Shown here: positions 10,954-24,300 of the stretch, piece after piece
Layout: every line of letters starts with the position of its first letter
Position numbering within the stretch: position 1 is the stretch's first letter
Assembly (NCBI RefSeq): GCF_050948175.1
Contig: NC_135199.1
Coordinates: 11,164,501 to 11,228,500 of the forward strand
DNA from: Xylocopa sonorina
Taxonomy: Eukaryota; Arthropoda; Insecta; Hymenoptera; Apidae
Length of the DNA: 64,000 nucleotides
Direction: 5' to 3'
The notes under the pieces: model-generated
Databases searched by the model: none
The model's input: the letters and a program-made list of their open reading frames with translations, nothing else
Told to the model about the DNA's origin: nothing
Translations under genes and position numbers: made by a program

Positions 10954-13128
10954 ATGATCATGCTCACAGCGAATAGTTCATCACGATTCCCCGCGGCAGA
11001 AAGGCCAACAATTTTAACTACCCTCGACGAATTCACGAACGCGTTGGCCATTTACCACAATACGTTGAAAAAACCTACGCAACATGATAACGATATTCTA
11101 GACGACTGCTTACCCTTTGACGTCGAGTACGTTGAACGAAATATTAATAATAACCGGAAAATCTAACAAAACACTTGACGGAATACATTTTTCATGTTAC
11201 ATATTTGTGCGTCTGTTGTAGCGACTTGGAAGTATCGAGCCCTGAGGAGCTTACAAGAATGAGGGGAGCGAAAGAACGAGCCATCTCCAAGAGAATTTAT
11301 GAAAACAGGTCGGAGGAACGCGTAACAACTTGTTTAATTAGTTATAGTAATAATTCTAGAAGAATGATGTGTAAAAAATTTAACTACTAAATTAAGAGTC
11401 TGTTGGAAGTTTATAATTAGTTCATTATCCACAATTTTAATTACACAATTTAAAAGAAAAAAGATAATTGTTTTCTATAGTTTGTACATGACAAAAATCA
11501 TGGAGGAACTAAAAGAAGAGATCCGTGAACAGGGAACTTTCGAGATATTGACTAAAGAGATCGAAAAGATCGTATCACGCGAAAAAGAAGAGAAGACTCT
11601 GTTGTTGGAGCAAGAAAGACTTACAAAAACCGCGGTACAGTTACAGAAAATAATTGCCGAGGAGAAGGTGGCCAATGAGCAGAGCAAGATGCGAATACAT
11701 AACGAGCTCTCTGAGGAACAGGTACTCTAACGACATTTTTCACGGGAAACGCGTTGAAAATTTTAATTTCCTGTTTGAAATAATAGTGCAATATAGAAAA
11801 AGTGAAATTAATCGCGGACGCGGAATTGGAGTATGTTACCGAGTGGGAAAAAGCGAGATACGAGCAGAACTCGTTGCGTCGTGACATGGAAATAGAAAAA
11901 TTGGAGAAGATATTAAATGTCCGACGTATGCGCGAAACAAATGAACAACGCATTCACGAAGAACTGACGAGATTCCTACTTCAAGAAACAGCGGTAACGA
12001 TTACGTACAATATCAATTTTGATACTTATGAAATTACTACATAGTCTGTTTTCTACTGCAGAAAAATTGAAAGTAGATCATTTTTCAAATCGATAGATGT
12101 TAGAGAAGAAAACCAAGGAATGGGAGAAACGATACGATAACGAAAAGCAAATGTACGAGAAGGAAATCCAGTACCTACGTACTGAGATAAAAACACGTCA
12201 AAAGGAGTTTGATGAACTTAAGGAAGAGGTAGCTCCAGTTTCATTCCAAACAATAGAACTTTATTCTTCTATGCACTTCCTCCATTTCGTCTTCCTAGAA
12301 TGAATATCAGTTTAATCAAGTTGTTCAAATGAAACTATCGATTCTTTTTTCAATCTCTTTCAATACGACTTTCTACAAACTTACCTCATTTTCACTTCCT
12401 TTTCCCTTCAGTACGTTTTCCAGATAAAATGCAGAAAGGTAAACATAGTCAAACAATATAAATCTTGCAGTTTTTGTCCATTCGCGACATTTACTCGACA
12501 AAGTGTGAAACGTACCAGAAAAGAAACAATGTCTACGGTATAAGCACTGTCATGGCTTATTAAATATTCCATGCGACCTGCTGATTTACTGCATCCCGGT
12601 CGCGTTAATCCTATTGGAAATCAAGCCTCCATGGGTTGCTCCTGTAAGCTTAGAATCTACGTGCAATGCGGAAATTCTGCTAGAAGATCGATAACTCGTG
12701 TCAAGAACCTGTTTGTGGCTATTCTAAATTCTACGTGAATTTTTATCGATGCAAGTGAAATAAGAGCAATCTGGTCCTACCCGATTTTAATAGTTTCAAT
12801 TAAAAACTAAAGTTAAAAACTAATTTTGTACTTTTTTTGTAAGCAATTATCTTGTTTTTTTTAATCATTCAACAGTAAAATCTATAGATATAAAGAAATC
12901 AATTCAAAATCGATGTCCCTATTGCAGTATCGTTGTAATCAGGAATTCATAGACACGTATTTGGCGGAGAAGGAAGCAGTGAGGAGCGAAATGGAGCAGC
13001 GTGAGCGCATGCAAAAAAGCGCAATCAAGATTCAAGCTTGGTGGCGAGGTGTTATGGTACGCCGGAAGTTGGGGCCGTATCGACCTGCGGAGAAAAAGAA
13101 GAAGCGTCAGACTAAGGCGAAGAAATAA
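10954..13128 (+). CDS. IQCG: Dynein regulatory complex protein 9 (IQCG/DRC9)
   Basis: DRC9 is a structural subunit of the nexin-dynein regulatory complex, which links outer doublets and regulates dynein in motile cilia and sperm flagella. My six-exon model is 10954-11126, 11222-11308, 11481-11721, 11787-11993, 12097-12228 and 12928-13128. It sums to 1,041 nt (346 residues) with every junction in frame. The protein is largely charged coiled coil. Its last exon carries an IQ calmodulin-binding motif at about residues 311-329 (IKIQAWWRGVMVRRKLG) followed by a Lys-rich tail, matching the C-terminus of human IQCG. The vertebrate protein is about 440 residues, so the N-terminus is shorter here. The ATG at 10954 is my choice, and an upstream exon (for example the open frames at 9.7-10.4 kb) cannot be excluded. 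In insects, expression would be expected in testis and ciliated sensory neurons. A polyadenylation signal follows at 13234. Confidence 0.75.
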
Positions 13129-13233
13129 CTCTTTCTGTTTGGCTCTGACCCCCATCCCTTTAATGCTATACAATGCAAATGTATGGTCCTCATTCTGTAT
13201 AACAATGCTCGAGCGAAATAATATTTATCCTCT

Positions 13234-13239
13234 AATAAA
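13234..13239 (+). terminator. Polyadenylation signal of the DRC9 gene
   Basis: AATAAA lies 105 bases after the DRC9 stop codon, a normal distance for a short 3' UTR. Confidence 0.5.
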
Positions 13240-13451
13240 GTTTAATTTCATATTATTAAATATGACTTAAGCGTTCATTATACATAGATAAATAGATTAA
13301 ATGCTGAATGCGTAAATAATAAAAATAATAATTGTAAAATTGTACGATGAGGGATGCGCTTTACAAGCAATTCGAATCCAATCGAATGTGGAAATAATAA
13401 AAGGGAAAGAGAGGCGTATATCGTGATATGTTAAAAGTAAATCTGTGCTCC

Positions 13452-13650
13452 ATGGAAATTGAACAAGTCTGGAAACTACGACAAAGGGAGTTCGATCTGC
13501 AAGTTATTCAAATTCAATCGCGCACAAATAGAAAATGAAGAGAGGGAAAAAAGAGAGGAAGTGAGGTTACAGGCATCTTTGACAAACGATTCACATGAAA
13601 AAGAAAAAGAAATTAATGTCGATATGAAAGTTCGCCGTAACATCGAATAG
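13452..13650 (+). other. Two overlapping short frames with coiled-coil character
   Basis: An ATG at 13452 opens 28 codons (MEIEQVWKLRQREFDL...) that stop at 13536-13538. In another frame, 13459-13650 reads a highly charged stretch (ENEEREKREEVRLQ...). Read together they resemble one coiled-coil segment split by a frameshift, so this could be a decayed exon or pseudogene fragment. It could equally be chance in purine-rich DNA. I cannot name a parent family. Confidence 0.2.
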
Positions 13651-15828
13651 CTTCTTAATATAGGAAAAGTATCATTTACCTTCGGCGACCATCGAAACAC
13701 CATGACGCCACTCGTCACTCTTTCGTGGCAGAGTAAGTTTCCGTCTCGACAACGAGCAGCCGTGCATTTTCCTTCATGAGAAATTCACGAACCCTCTAAC
13801 CTACTCTGTTTGAAAGCATGCAAGCTCACCGCCGTGACCGTGCGGCCAGCCACCTCCTTAGATTACGATATAAGGAATGGTTTAACGCGATGTGGCAGTG
13901 CACGCACGCACCCGATACGTAGTACAGTCCACATACATACATACATACACACATACACAGATACAAACGACCTAACTTTTATATAAACTACATCGTAATT
14001 CGTGATGCAATTGAACACGATTCAGTTTTTACGACAAAATAAATCGAAAATGAGCAAATTTACTTCTTATGCTTCCTCTGTATCTTACAGAAGTAGTGTT
14101 TTTAAATAAATACTTATTTTGTGAACATTAAGTATTACCTAATTATTATTGGTTAAAAATAAATAAAAGAGCTGATACCGCTGAATTTTGTTGTTTATGT
14201 TTGAACTACCGACTAGGCTTGACATTATCTGTTGCGATAACAAACCATGGATAACCGGCAATCGATAACTATTTAAGTCGCACAAAGCAGTTATCCTTCA
14301 TACGTCCATTCTTTCATCCTGCATCTCTATACTAAGATGTATCAAAAATGATTGTGTTGTAGAATATAAGTTATATAGCGTTACTCGGTTGTTCCCATAA
14401 TAGTAAAACAACTAAAGGACAGAGCAAAAGAAAAGGATCGAAACATAAACAAGAAAAAAAACATAACAAAGAGAAAATAGGAAAAGTTTAGAGGTTACGA
14501 AATAAAACCGATGAATATAAAATTATACGACTATTGACAAATATACCATTTACAGGAATAATGAACATTATTAATAGTAATGTTATTTAAAAAAACATTT
14601 TGTATGATCTTCATGTTTTCATCGTCATTACCTATAAAAAAACAGATTAAAAAAGACAGATTAAACAATGATGTATTTATATGATTTCTAATAATCAACA
14701 AATAAAAATAGAAAAAATGTTTACGTGTAGAATTCATGCGATGCATTTTAATAAATCATACGTCAAACCTACGCATTACAAAATATACCCATAGAAACAA
14801 TGAACTATCGTGTTAATGATTCAATTACTGTTTCGATCTTCTTTATTTTATAATATATAAGTAATAAGTCCTAAATCTCGTAGCAAATACGATAACTATC
14901 ATTTCCTTTATTCATATTATATTAATTCCTACAATTATTTCGAAACACGTTCTACGAACAAAACCGTGCGACGTATATGTATATACATAACCTAATCTTA
15001 TACAAATTTAATATATACCTAACCTATTTAATATAAGATACTTTCCACGTGTACCACAATGTGGCGCTGTAATGCACTCTCTTATTTAACATATTTAACT
15101 GCTCTTCTGTATACTATTTCAAATAAAGCAATTAAAATCCAATATGAAAATTGACGATTCAGTATAATAGAACACTTCGAACCACAGGAAAACGTCCGTA
15201 TTGATATCAAAAGCTATTTACAAGAGAGATAAAACTGTATTAGGAATGGCGCCAAGGTGTCGCCATTTTCATGAAACTTTACCAAGACGGTAAATCGAGA
15301 AGGCTGCGTGGAGGAACAATTCCTCACAGCGAGTGTGTGTGTCGGAAAACTCTTGGAAAAATTGCTAAAAAGCAAGAATAATGTGCTGGTCGTAAGTATA
15401 TCTTCCCTCAATGTTATTTTCCGTTGATTTGAATCGCTTTGGGCACAAAACACGGGGCCTATGGCATGGGACTTCCGTTTAATGAACAGGAACAGGAAGT
15501 TCCTCGCAATCTGAAATGGCAAAATAAAAACATCCTGTACTGAAGAAAATTTTGAAAAATACACACGCCATGTTCCCAAACAAGTAGGCAAAATTGAATA
15601 AATTGTACTGATTCTATCGAATTGAGCATCAAATTTTAATTTTGCGACCTACTTTCGATTCCGGCACCTCAAGGTCGAACAACAGTGACGAATTTATTGA
15701 GAGTGAAAAATGGAATGGTCACAGCTAGCCCTTTTTATTTTTAAACAAGTCCCAATGATATCATTTGTTATGGATCGTTTGATTTTAGTGCACGTCAAAA
15801 AGAAGGGGATTGAATTAAATATACAAAA
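13651..15828. other. Intergenic region between DRC9 and the GABP beta gene
   Basis: No convincing gene is visible. It contains a (CATA)n/(CACA)n tetranucleotide stretch at 13935-13965, AT-rich DNA, and a minus-strand frame at 15214-15591 without recognisable similarity. On the minus strand, an ATG with a good donor (AAG then GTAAAT at 13680) could be an antisense first exon, but nothing confirms it. Confidence 0.5.
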
Positions 15829-17876
15829 ATGCAAGCTGAAAGTATTTGCACTAATGATATTGAGGGTCTGGACTCGGACACCCTTATTCCTGTATGTACA
15901 TTTCTATGTAATTATGTTACATATTATTGTCCTATAAATGCTTTGTTTCACCTATAGATATTTCTTAGGTTGAAATTCTTTCCTGTGATGTATCTCACCG
16001 TGCAAGATCCCAAGATGCCTTATCGATAGTGGAATTAGGAAAACAATTACTTTTTAGTGCAAAGTATGGAGATACCGATACAGTTCGTGACCTAATGTGC
16101 AGAGGTGCACCATTTACTACGGATTGGGTATATATACGTATATATTTACAAAAGTGTTTAATTATATAATAACCCATTATTCTTATGTATAACATTGATC
16201 ATTGGCAGTTGGGTACAAGCGCGTTGCATTTTGCTGCACAGAATAATCATACAGAAACTGCAGAAGTTTTACTTAGAGCAGGAATTTCAAGAGATGCAAG
16301 AACAAAAGTCGATAGAACTCCTTTACATATGGCTGCATATGAAGGCCATCACCAGATGGCACAATTACTTCTTAATTATGGCGCAGATGTTGACAGTAGA
16401 GACATGGTAATTCAAATAAATTTATGTAAATAGCATTTATTTCTCTTGTCACAATTAATGCAGAAAATTATTGCAGCTGAAAATGACTCCCTTACATTGG
16501 GCGGTAGAAAGGGAACATGTAGAAGTGATGCATGTTTTATTGGAACATGGCGCAGATGCGAATGCAACTAGTAAATTTGATAAAACACCAATTAGTCTAG
16601 CACTAGAACATGATAGACTAGATTTAGTAGATATATTACAACAAGAAAGAGAAATTGTGGGTATTAGAGCGCATCAGCAAAATCAGGCAAATTCAGCAGA
16701 ACTTGAAGTAGCAACGCATAATTTAATACAATTAGAATCTGAGAGAGAAGAAGAACAAAAATTCGAACTTGCGCAACAAGAATCACAACCCAGAAGAAAA
16801 GTTACACAAGGTGGTTTTCTTGACATTTAAATCATTATCTTTAATTGTAGATATCGAACAGTTACAATAATGTTATTACTTTGTATTGAATATTTAGTAC
16901 AAGTGGGGAAAAAATCGCGAATGATTTTTCAACAAATTCACGTTGGGCCAAATACTGATGTTGACCAAGAAAAAGAAATGGAAAGTGTGGATGAAATTAC
17001 TAATATAAATAACATTAACAACAGTAAAAAGCGTAAAGACGTTACTGCTATTGGGGGAATAAACAAACAGTTTAGGTTACTAGAAGCACATGGAATCACG
17101 ATGATACCTGTAGATAATGATTCATCTATCGTTGAAAATGCCATGGAAAGTGGAAGAACAGTCGTTTTGACTGGTACGAAATACTTTAATGTGACATAGA
17201 CATTCTATTTACATACATTCTTGTCGACATCGATAATTAATTTTTACAGAAGCTGGTAAGCTTGCTCTAAATTTAACAAGAAATTCTTCGATAGGAATGA
17301 AACGACTTCATGTAACTGGAAAGAAAGGAACTCCTAGAAAAGTGATAGCAATTAGGGCAGACCAAATTTTAAGTCACAATACACCAACCATCACATCCAG
17401 AGGACCTAATATACTTAAAAGGTCTTCCGTGGATAATAAAGCTGGAAAACTGTTCATTTCTTCTATTTCTAATGCAACACCTGTATCGACACTAACTCAA
17501 TCTAAAAACGTAATATCCTCATCAGAGGTGCGTGAAATTGAATATTAAATAATAGCCCTAAGATTATTCTACGTGCTTATATATATTAATATATTTGTAT
17601 TTTGTAATTTGTTAATAGAGTAAGATCATTAGTTCTCCCACAAAAATGTCAGAACCAATAATTTTACAATTGGATGACGATATAGAAGAAATCACTGAAG
17701 ATGATACAACAGATAATAATGAACCAGTTATGGACATTGCAGTTCTGAATAGACAATTAGCAGAAGCACGAAGGCAAGCAGCTGAGTATCGTAAGAGACT
17801 TCAAAAAAAAGAAGAAGAAGCTGAGATATATAAACAACAACTTAAAAATATTACTGCGCAAAGAGCATCTAAGTGA
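15829..17876 (+). CDS. GABPB1: GA-binding protein subunit beta (GABPB-like)
   Basis: GABP beta supplies dimerisation and transactivation to the ETS-domain alpha subunit, binding GGAA sites in nuclear-encoded mitochondrial and housekeeping promoters. Exons are 15829-15891, 15969-16127, 16209-16406, 16477-16810, 16898-17173, 17250-17527 and 17619-17876, giving 521 residues. A six-base alternative acceptor at 16904 gives 519. Ankyrin repeats at about residues 45-170 follow the vertebrate order closely, with the hallmark APFTTDWLGTS, SRDARTKVDRTPLHMAA and LKMTPLHW segments. The C-terminus (about 477-515) is an Ala/Glu/Arg-rich coiled coil equivalent to the beta-1 dimerisation zipper. The short first exon was chosen because its ATG joins in frame to exon 2, which has no ATG of its own before the ankyrin region. 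The middle region is low-complexity, as expected for a transactivation segment. Confidence 0.92.
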
Positions 17877-19640
17877 TTTTGTATGACTATACAGTTTGCG
17901 CATTAAGCTTTATTTTTTTTTTAAATATAGCCCTGCTTTTTCTAAAAAAAAATCTGCTATATATGCAATTTTCAGCTTCATATAAAAGAAACTCGATTGA
18001 AAATTGTATTCTCATATTTTAATATATTTTCTCTCACCATCTCATCACAAAGCATTATAGTAGTACTTATACGAGCTTCTCATTACTAACTGCTTATTTT
18101 CATAAAGAGTATACGAGGAATCTTTAAGATTCGTCAACTGTATATTAATACTCTTAATTTGTGTTAAAAAAAATCCAAGTTTTCGTTTTACAGGGCATAA
18201 TCCTACACTATTTAATAATATTATATCTAATAATAGGTGCATGCTTTTTAAAAGCTGCACATTATATGTATATGATTGAGTCTGACTTATGCAGTAAAAA
18301 CCAATTATTTTTTAATAATAAATGTAGATACACTAAGCATCAATTTGCTTTCCACATAATGTCTCGCAATAGCTTATATTCTTTTACATACAATAACCGT
18401 CAAAGTGATCTATCACATCAAATTAAATTTCCATTTGTAAACGTACTATTTATTGTTCTAGGTATTTGTGTTACTAACTACTACTAATAAACAGTATTTT
18501 CTTTATTCTTCTATATAAGATATTCATATTCCATTCATGTTGTTAGGCAATATTAAGAAGGAAAGAGAAAAACATAATATAAAAATTAAATAAGAGATTG
18601 TATAAAAAACGCGTGTTTTTAAATTGTATATGATCTATTTTGTATATAGTGAATTTTTATATATATACATATATATATATATTGTAAAATTGCATATTAC
18701 ACGACATCGTTGAATAGATAGGACTTACATGAAGAATAAGACAAAAATAGAAAATTCTATAAAATTTTTCAATCTTTACGAACAAAACTTGAAATAATGA
18801 ATATTTCCTAACTAGTTGTATTTTCTAGAACAAGAAATTAATAACATTTAGCAAAAAATTATAAAGACAAAATATTCAGAGTTATGAGGTATTGTATTAA
18901 TTAAACATAAGTTTTTCATTATGTTGACGAGAAAGATATTTTTGATGAAGAAATTTCTCTCAAGCACAAAATATATATGTGGAAAGCAAATAGTTTGAAC
19001 AAATAACTTTTTTAGCGATATAAAATAAAATTTACTTAACAGATAGTGTTACGTATTACTTCGATAACTGTTGTCATTTTGTACATTTAATACCGCATAC
19101 AAATAAGATTTCATTCCGGATATTTTCTCAATAGTTTCCGATGAGATAAATACTTGGCATCAGTTTAAATATGTAAAAATATAAATAACTTTTTTATTAA
19201 CAGTCTATGGTGCTAATGTATTCAAATGAAATCCCAAATAACTAAGACTTTCTAGTTTAAGCGGATATGGTAAACACAATTATGTACAGCAGACAAAAAG
19301 AAAGTAGACCACTCAGGTACAAATGATGGTGTGTATAATGTATGAAAGATGATTGACAAAATTGTCAAATATTATTAAATCCAAAAAATTACATAACACT
19401 ATGACTTTTCCTAGTAATATATGTTGTAAATACAAACATTTATACATACGATAGTAGAAGGTGTTGATGCAAAGTTTGCGAACTTTCATTAAAAAATAAA
19501 CATTTTATATTTCTCGAATTACTTGTATTATTATGTTACTTAACGGTGAGTAGAGACAGTAGAAAAGCAGTTTTATGAAATCGAACATTGTTGATGGATA
19601 TGATCGGATTTTTATAATAATTGTATAAAAGATGGGTAGA

Positions 19641-19744
19641 ATCGATAACCTCGTGAAAATGTGTCCCGCGCTATCGATTTGAAAGCATTCGCGGCAGCAC
19701 TGTCTACTACGAAGTTTCATATTTTAAAAACTTTGCTTATCGAT
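19641..19744. promoter_or_regulatory. Cluster of three DRE-like ATCGAT sites
   Basis: ATCGAT occurs at 19641-19646, 19673-19678 and 19739-19744. In flies the element TATCGATA is bound by DREF and BEAF-32 and marks housekeeping promoters and domain boundaries. Three cores within 104 bp upstream of a large constitutive-type gene fits that usage; the assignment in this species is inference. Confidence 0.35.
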
Positions 19745-20800
19745 CTGTTCGATGGATTTCCGTTTCATCTCCCATTGAAAGGAGCAGGAAAAGTGTTGCT
19801 CGCGTAACATAGTTTTACCATGAATAGAAATAACAATGTGAAAATAGTCGAGGCGACTATACAGGAATTTTATCATACCCTTCTAACGTAATGGTGTCGA
19901 CAAGGAGTCTTGTCTCTACGCTTCATATAGGTATACATTCGCTTTTGGTGTTCTGGCTCTCGCGATCGATCGTAGCAGTCGCACAATCTCAGCCCGCTGT
20001 GAAACGTCGGCGTGTTTACTGTGTTTGATGTATAGCACCGTAGAGAGGGCCATGTAAAACTTGCGATAAACAGTGTGAAAATCGAAATGGAACAGGTTAC
20101 ACATTCGTATGCGTTTGTTAGATCGCGTCTGTTTCGGTAAATTATTAAATCTTGGTGTGTTTACGGAGACGGTTAAGATAGACAACAATATTCGTTTCTT
20201 TCTACTTAGCTCCTGATCGATCGAATCGTTGCTCCCGCTATTCGAAATTATACGAAACTACGCAGAACTACGTCATTGAGCGACAGCGTTGTCCGGGGAA
20301 CCTTGAAATGTGCGCTTGACGTTCCCGTCGTAAACTTTTCGCGCTCTTTCGATCTAATTGAAATTGAAAGGTATTCCGAAGAAGTGTGATGCGCGAATCG
20401 TTGAGCCATACCAACGGGGATGTGATTTGATACGATTAAATGACAATAAAAAAAAAGGAAGGTGCACATAAGATACATAAAGATACATAAAAGTTTGGTT
20501 AAAGGATAGCCTCGTAAAGGCGGCTTAAAGGCTGCAGGTATTACTCGGATGCCGCGATACACCAGAGGTTGAGAACCCTCCAAATGTTTCGTAGACGGAC
20601 CCGAAGGCGATGTCCAGTGCGCTGCGCTGCAAGGAAGGGGGCTGTTTTTATTGTGGTGGTTATTATTTGTTCGTTGCCGATATAACCAGTGATTCAATAG
20701 TAAAGATTCTCGGTGATAAAAGAGCGGCGTACGAATAACCGTGTCCGGAAAAGGCGATATCCCGCGATTACGTGCATCGTTATTATTGCGCCCGAAGGTG

Positions 20801-20818
20801 CGCGCGCGCGCGCGCGCG
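20801..20818. repeat. (CG)n dinucleotide tract in Rsf1 upstream region
   Basis: An alternating CG run of about 18 bases followed by TGCACACAC. Alternating purine-pyrimidine runs of this kind can adopt Z-DNA; here this is only a sequence observation. Confidence 0.7.
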
Positions 20819-21346
20819 TGCACACACTACACATCTTGTATGCTCGAGAGGCGCAACGATCTTCACCTATGTGTGTGCGTGTTTGTGGTTAGCACCGTGA
20901 TATGTGGAAAAGTGCAAAGTGAACGAAGAGGAGAAGAAGCGCGCGAGAAAGTGTTCGCCTTCATCAATGTCCAAACGATACGAAAACAGAGTGGGGCTCA
21001 AGACAACAACACGATACGTGTGTTTTTCTCACTCTGCTTTTCTTTGTCTTTCTTTTTTGTTTGCCTCCACGGACGCGTGCGTGTTCGTTTGTGGTTTCGA
21101 TGCTGGTGTGAGTGGCAGGTAGAATATCAAGGTAGCGAAAAGCAACGAAGCGGGAAAGCGGCGTCGAATCATCGAAACATTGATTTCCCCTTATTTCCTG
21201 GCTACGTTAACTATTTTTTATGAACGCGCTGTGAACACAGCAGTGACGATCGAAAGCAATTTGACGAAAATGCGATACGAGTTGTTAGGTCGCCTAGCGT
21301 AGTATATCGCCTAGCGGCGACGGGCCCAGAGAGAAGCGGCGGAAAA

Positions 21347-24300
21347 ATGGCGTCCGATAACGAAGCCTCTTGCGCGAGTGACCCAAATTTCGCGGTGATT
21401 TGCTCGTTTCTCAAGTGCTTCGGCAAGTCCTGTGGCATCATTTATCCTGATATCGCACGCCTTCAAGAGATGCTTGAAAACACGCAGGAGGGTAAGTAAA
21501 CTTTACGTGCATACGTATGTGTAGGAAAGAGAGAGAATGATTGACCCGCCCCCGCGAGGCCAAAAGTCTCGCGTGTGCTATTAGTTTTCTTTTCCACTTT
21601 TATACCTTTCCCTTCCAAAATTTCACGTTACTTTACATTTTTTATTGTTCTTTCGATATTCTCTGTTAAATGTTACGATTGTATTTGCGTGGTACGAGAT
21701 TTTACGATTGTTTTCATCCCCTTTTTTCATTGGAATTCAACACCGTCGTTCTTACCGATCTTTGTCTTCTATTCATTCGCTTTGTGTAGCAACAGATAAC
21801 AATAACAATGGCCATCAAGTAGTTAATAATAATTAATGATTGTTTATATCAAGATTCATTGTCACGCTTAAATAACAGTATTATTGACAGCTCGGTTCGA
21901 TTTGCTATCCACTGTTGTTATTTTCTCTCGTGCTGCCACCTCCCTTGTTGTCAACGTCGGTTACACGTGATTACGAGTTATGAGTCGCGTGTTGAATTAA
22001 TGATTTAAAATCATGCATTTGGCTAACTTAAACATCTTATGTTGAACAGAATTATTATTATTATTTAACCTTTTCTTTATCATGTACCCTGTACACTGAA
22101 AATTTTATGTTAACAAAGTAAAAATTTTGATGAGATGTATTTTTACATGACAAAGATTTTTTAATTTCTGTTTACAATTGAATTTTTTTTTTAGTGCCAC
22201 AACAATTGATAGATCTACACATCAAATTATTAAGAAAAACACGCAAAACAGTGTCACCGGAGAAATGGGAACGAGCACTGGTTAAGTTCTGCCATACGTA
22301 CTCTAATCAGGATGGTTGGGAACTTGAACGTTTTGGTTACAAGAAAGCCCGTATTGCTGTTAAACTACGATTACTTAAAGTATAAATATTGTTACTAATG
22401 TTTTGTACTTTTATTATAGTGCTTTGTAAAAAAAAAGCTTTAGTTCAGTGTCTCTATATTTCTCAAATTATATAAATATTCCTCATTACAGATTCTTTTG
22501 GAAACACAATTTGATTTGAATCAAAAGTTCAAAAATGAGGTAAATAAATTCTCTGCTAATGAGTTACGGGTGGAACCATTGGGAAGAGATAAATCTGGTT
22601 TAGCTTATTGGTGTCAGCTTGATGAAGAGTGCAATATAAGGGTTTATAGAGAAGATTTAGATGAAGAAAATTGGGAACTTGTCGCTAAGTAAGTGTTCAA
22701 TATAACTGTGAATTTTCTACTTCTGTGTTGTGTTATAATTTGAAGAAGTATACTTATCAATGTAAATATTTAATTAATATTGTTATTAGGGATCGAGAAG
22801 GTGTAGTTAATCTTATAAATACCTTGTCGAATGGAGAGGTTGCAACTAGTCCAATTAATGAGGATAGCAACAGTTTAGAAATTTCTGAGAAACCTATTAT
22901 AGATACTGGACAAATAACAACATCTCCAAGTCTAGAAGACGAAATTATCCAAGAAAATGGTATACATATAGATGGATCTGATGACAAAGAGTTAGATAAG
23001 AGTGGAGGTGAAGATTTTGATGACGAGCGAGAACAAGATGATATTGAGCATGATAATGCAGATGAAGACATGGAGGGTGAAGATGAGATGACAAATGATG
23101 AAAGTTCTAAACAAAATACAGAAGAAGACGATTCTCAACAAACAATACAAAACGAAATAGTAGAACCAAATCCAACTGATGCAATGCTCTTCGTACAAGC
23201 ATGTAATCTTAAGGCTATAAATGGTAAAGTTGATGCATTATCATCAGGAAAAGGAGTAATTTTACCCCAGGCGAAGGAACTAAACGTTATTCAAGAAACG
23301 GCGGTTCCGACCGTTGTATGCAATGACACTAAACCTGCAGATATATATAAAATTGAAAAACGTATAACGTTCAACAATTCAAAAATTGATTCTGAAGAAT
23401 CAATGCCTCTTAAATCGATTGAAACACCTGTTATCACGTCTCCCTTACAGTTAGTAAATATTCCAGAAATAAAACAGATACACGAAGAAAAAATGATCCC
23501 TGGAATAGCACAGATTGGAAGCGTATTGACTATAACAAAGAAACATGAGGATTCGATAGATCAGATCATGAAACCGCTAGACAAATTGCCTAGTAAAAGC
23601 AATTTCTCTTTCATGTCTTCTGATATGCCAATGGCTCATAGTAAATTGTCTGTCAAACCAATAGATCAACTAGCTGCGAATCTTGTGAGAATGCAATCCG
23701 AGAAACTTGAGAAACCGGCCGGTGCGAAATCGTTAGAAAAGATTGCAGAAAATCTCGCAAGATCGGGGAGTATCGTCGGAAATTTGATAAATGGGGACGA
23801 TGACAGAATACCACAGGATTTCTGCGCAAGAAGTCAAATAGAAAAGGCCAATCCACTTAGAGAGCACAGGGGTATGGACTTATCGACATCACCAAGAGGA
23901 TGGGAGAGCGCGAACGAACAGAATAGACCAATGGATTTCTCTGGAATCGATTTATCTAGTCGGAAATTGAATAAAACCATAGATCTTCCCTCGTCAGGGT
24001 ATAGAACACAAGAATTTCAGCACAGAGAAATGGATCTTAGCACGAAGAAATTAAACAAACCGGAAGTTACAACTTTACCATACGACGCTCGAGCTGTGAT
24101 GATGCGCAATCATGCAATGGTAACTGATTTAAGTAAAAGGCAAATGTCGTTTACTACCTATGATATGCCTTCTGCTCCGTATCATAATGCTGCAAGGATA
24201 CCAAGCAAAGACGATCACAGGTTACCCAATTATACAATACTTCCGGATCCAAGTAAAATTACGGCTTTAAGGATGAATCCGCAAACGGTGAAACGTCCGT

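Larger units (their letters stand above)
17877..21346 (+). other. GABP beta 3' region and Rsf1 promoter/5' UTR
   Basis: Downstream of the GABP beta stop the DNA is AT-rich, with AATAAA at 18486 and a (TA)n tract at 18658-18682. From about 19.6 kb G+C rises and promoter-like elements appear: three ATCGAT cores at 19641, 19673 and 19739, and a (CG)n run at 20801-20818. This is most simply the promoter and long 5' UTR of the Rsf1 gene. Frames of 191 codons (minus, 20248-20823) and 160 codons (plus, 20741-21223) occur here but lack any recognisable domain. Confidence 0.5.

Noticed and set aside
20248..20823. 191-codon minus-strand frame in the Rsf1 leader
   Set aside because: Long, but without recognisable domain; it overlaps the likely Rsf1 promoter/5' UTR and a CG repeat. 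Conservation testing could revive it.
20741..21223. 160-codon plus-strand frame upstream of Rsf1
   Set aside because: Low-complexity, CG- and T-rich, out of frame with the Rsf1 start; best viewed as 5' UTR.
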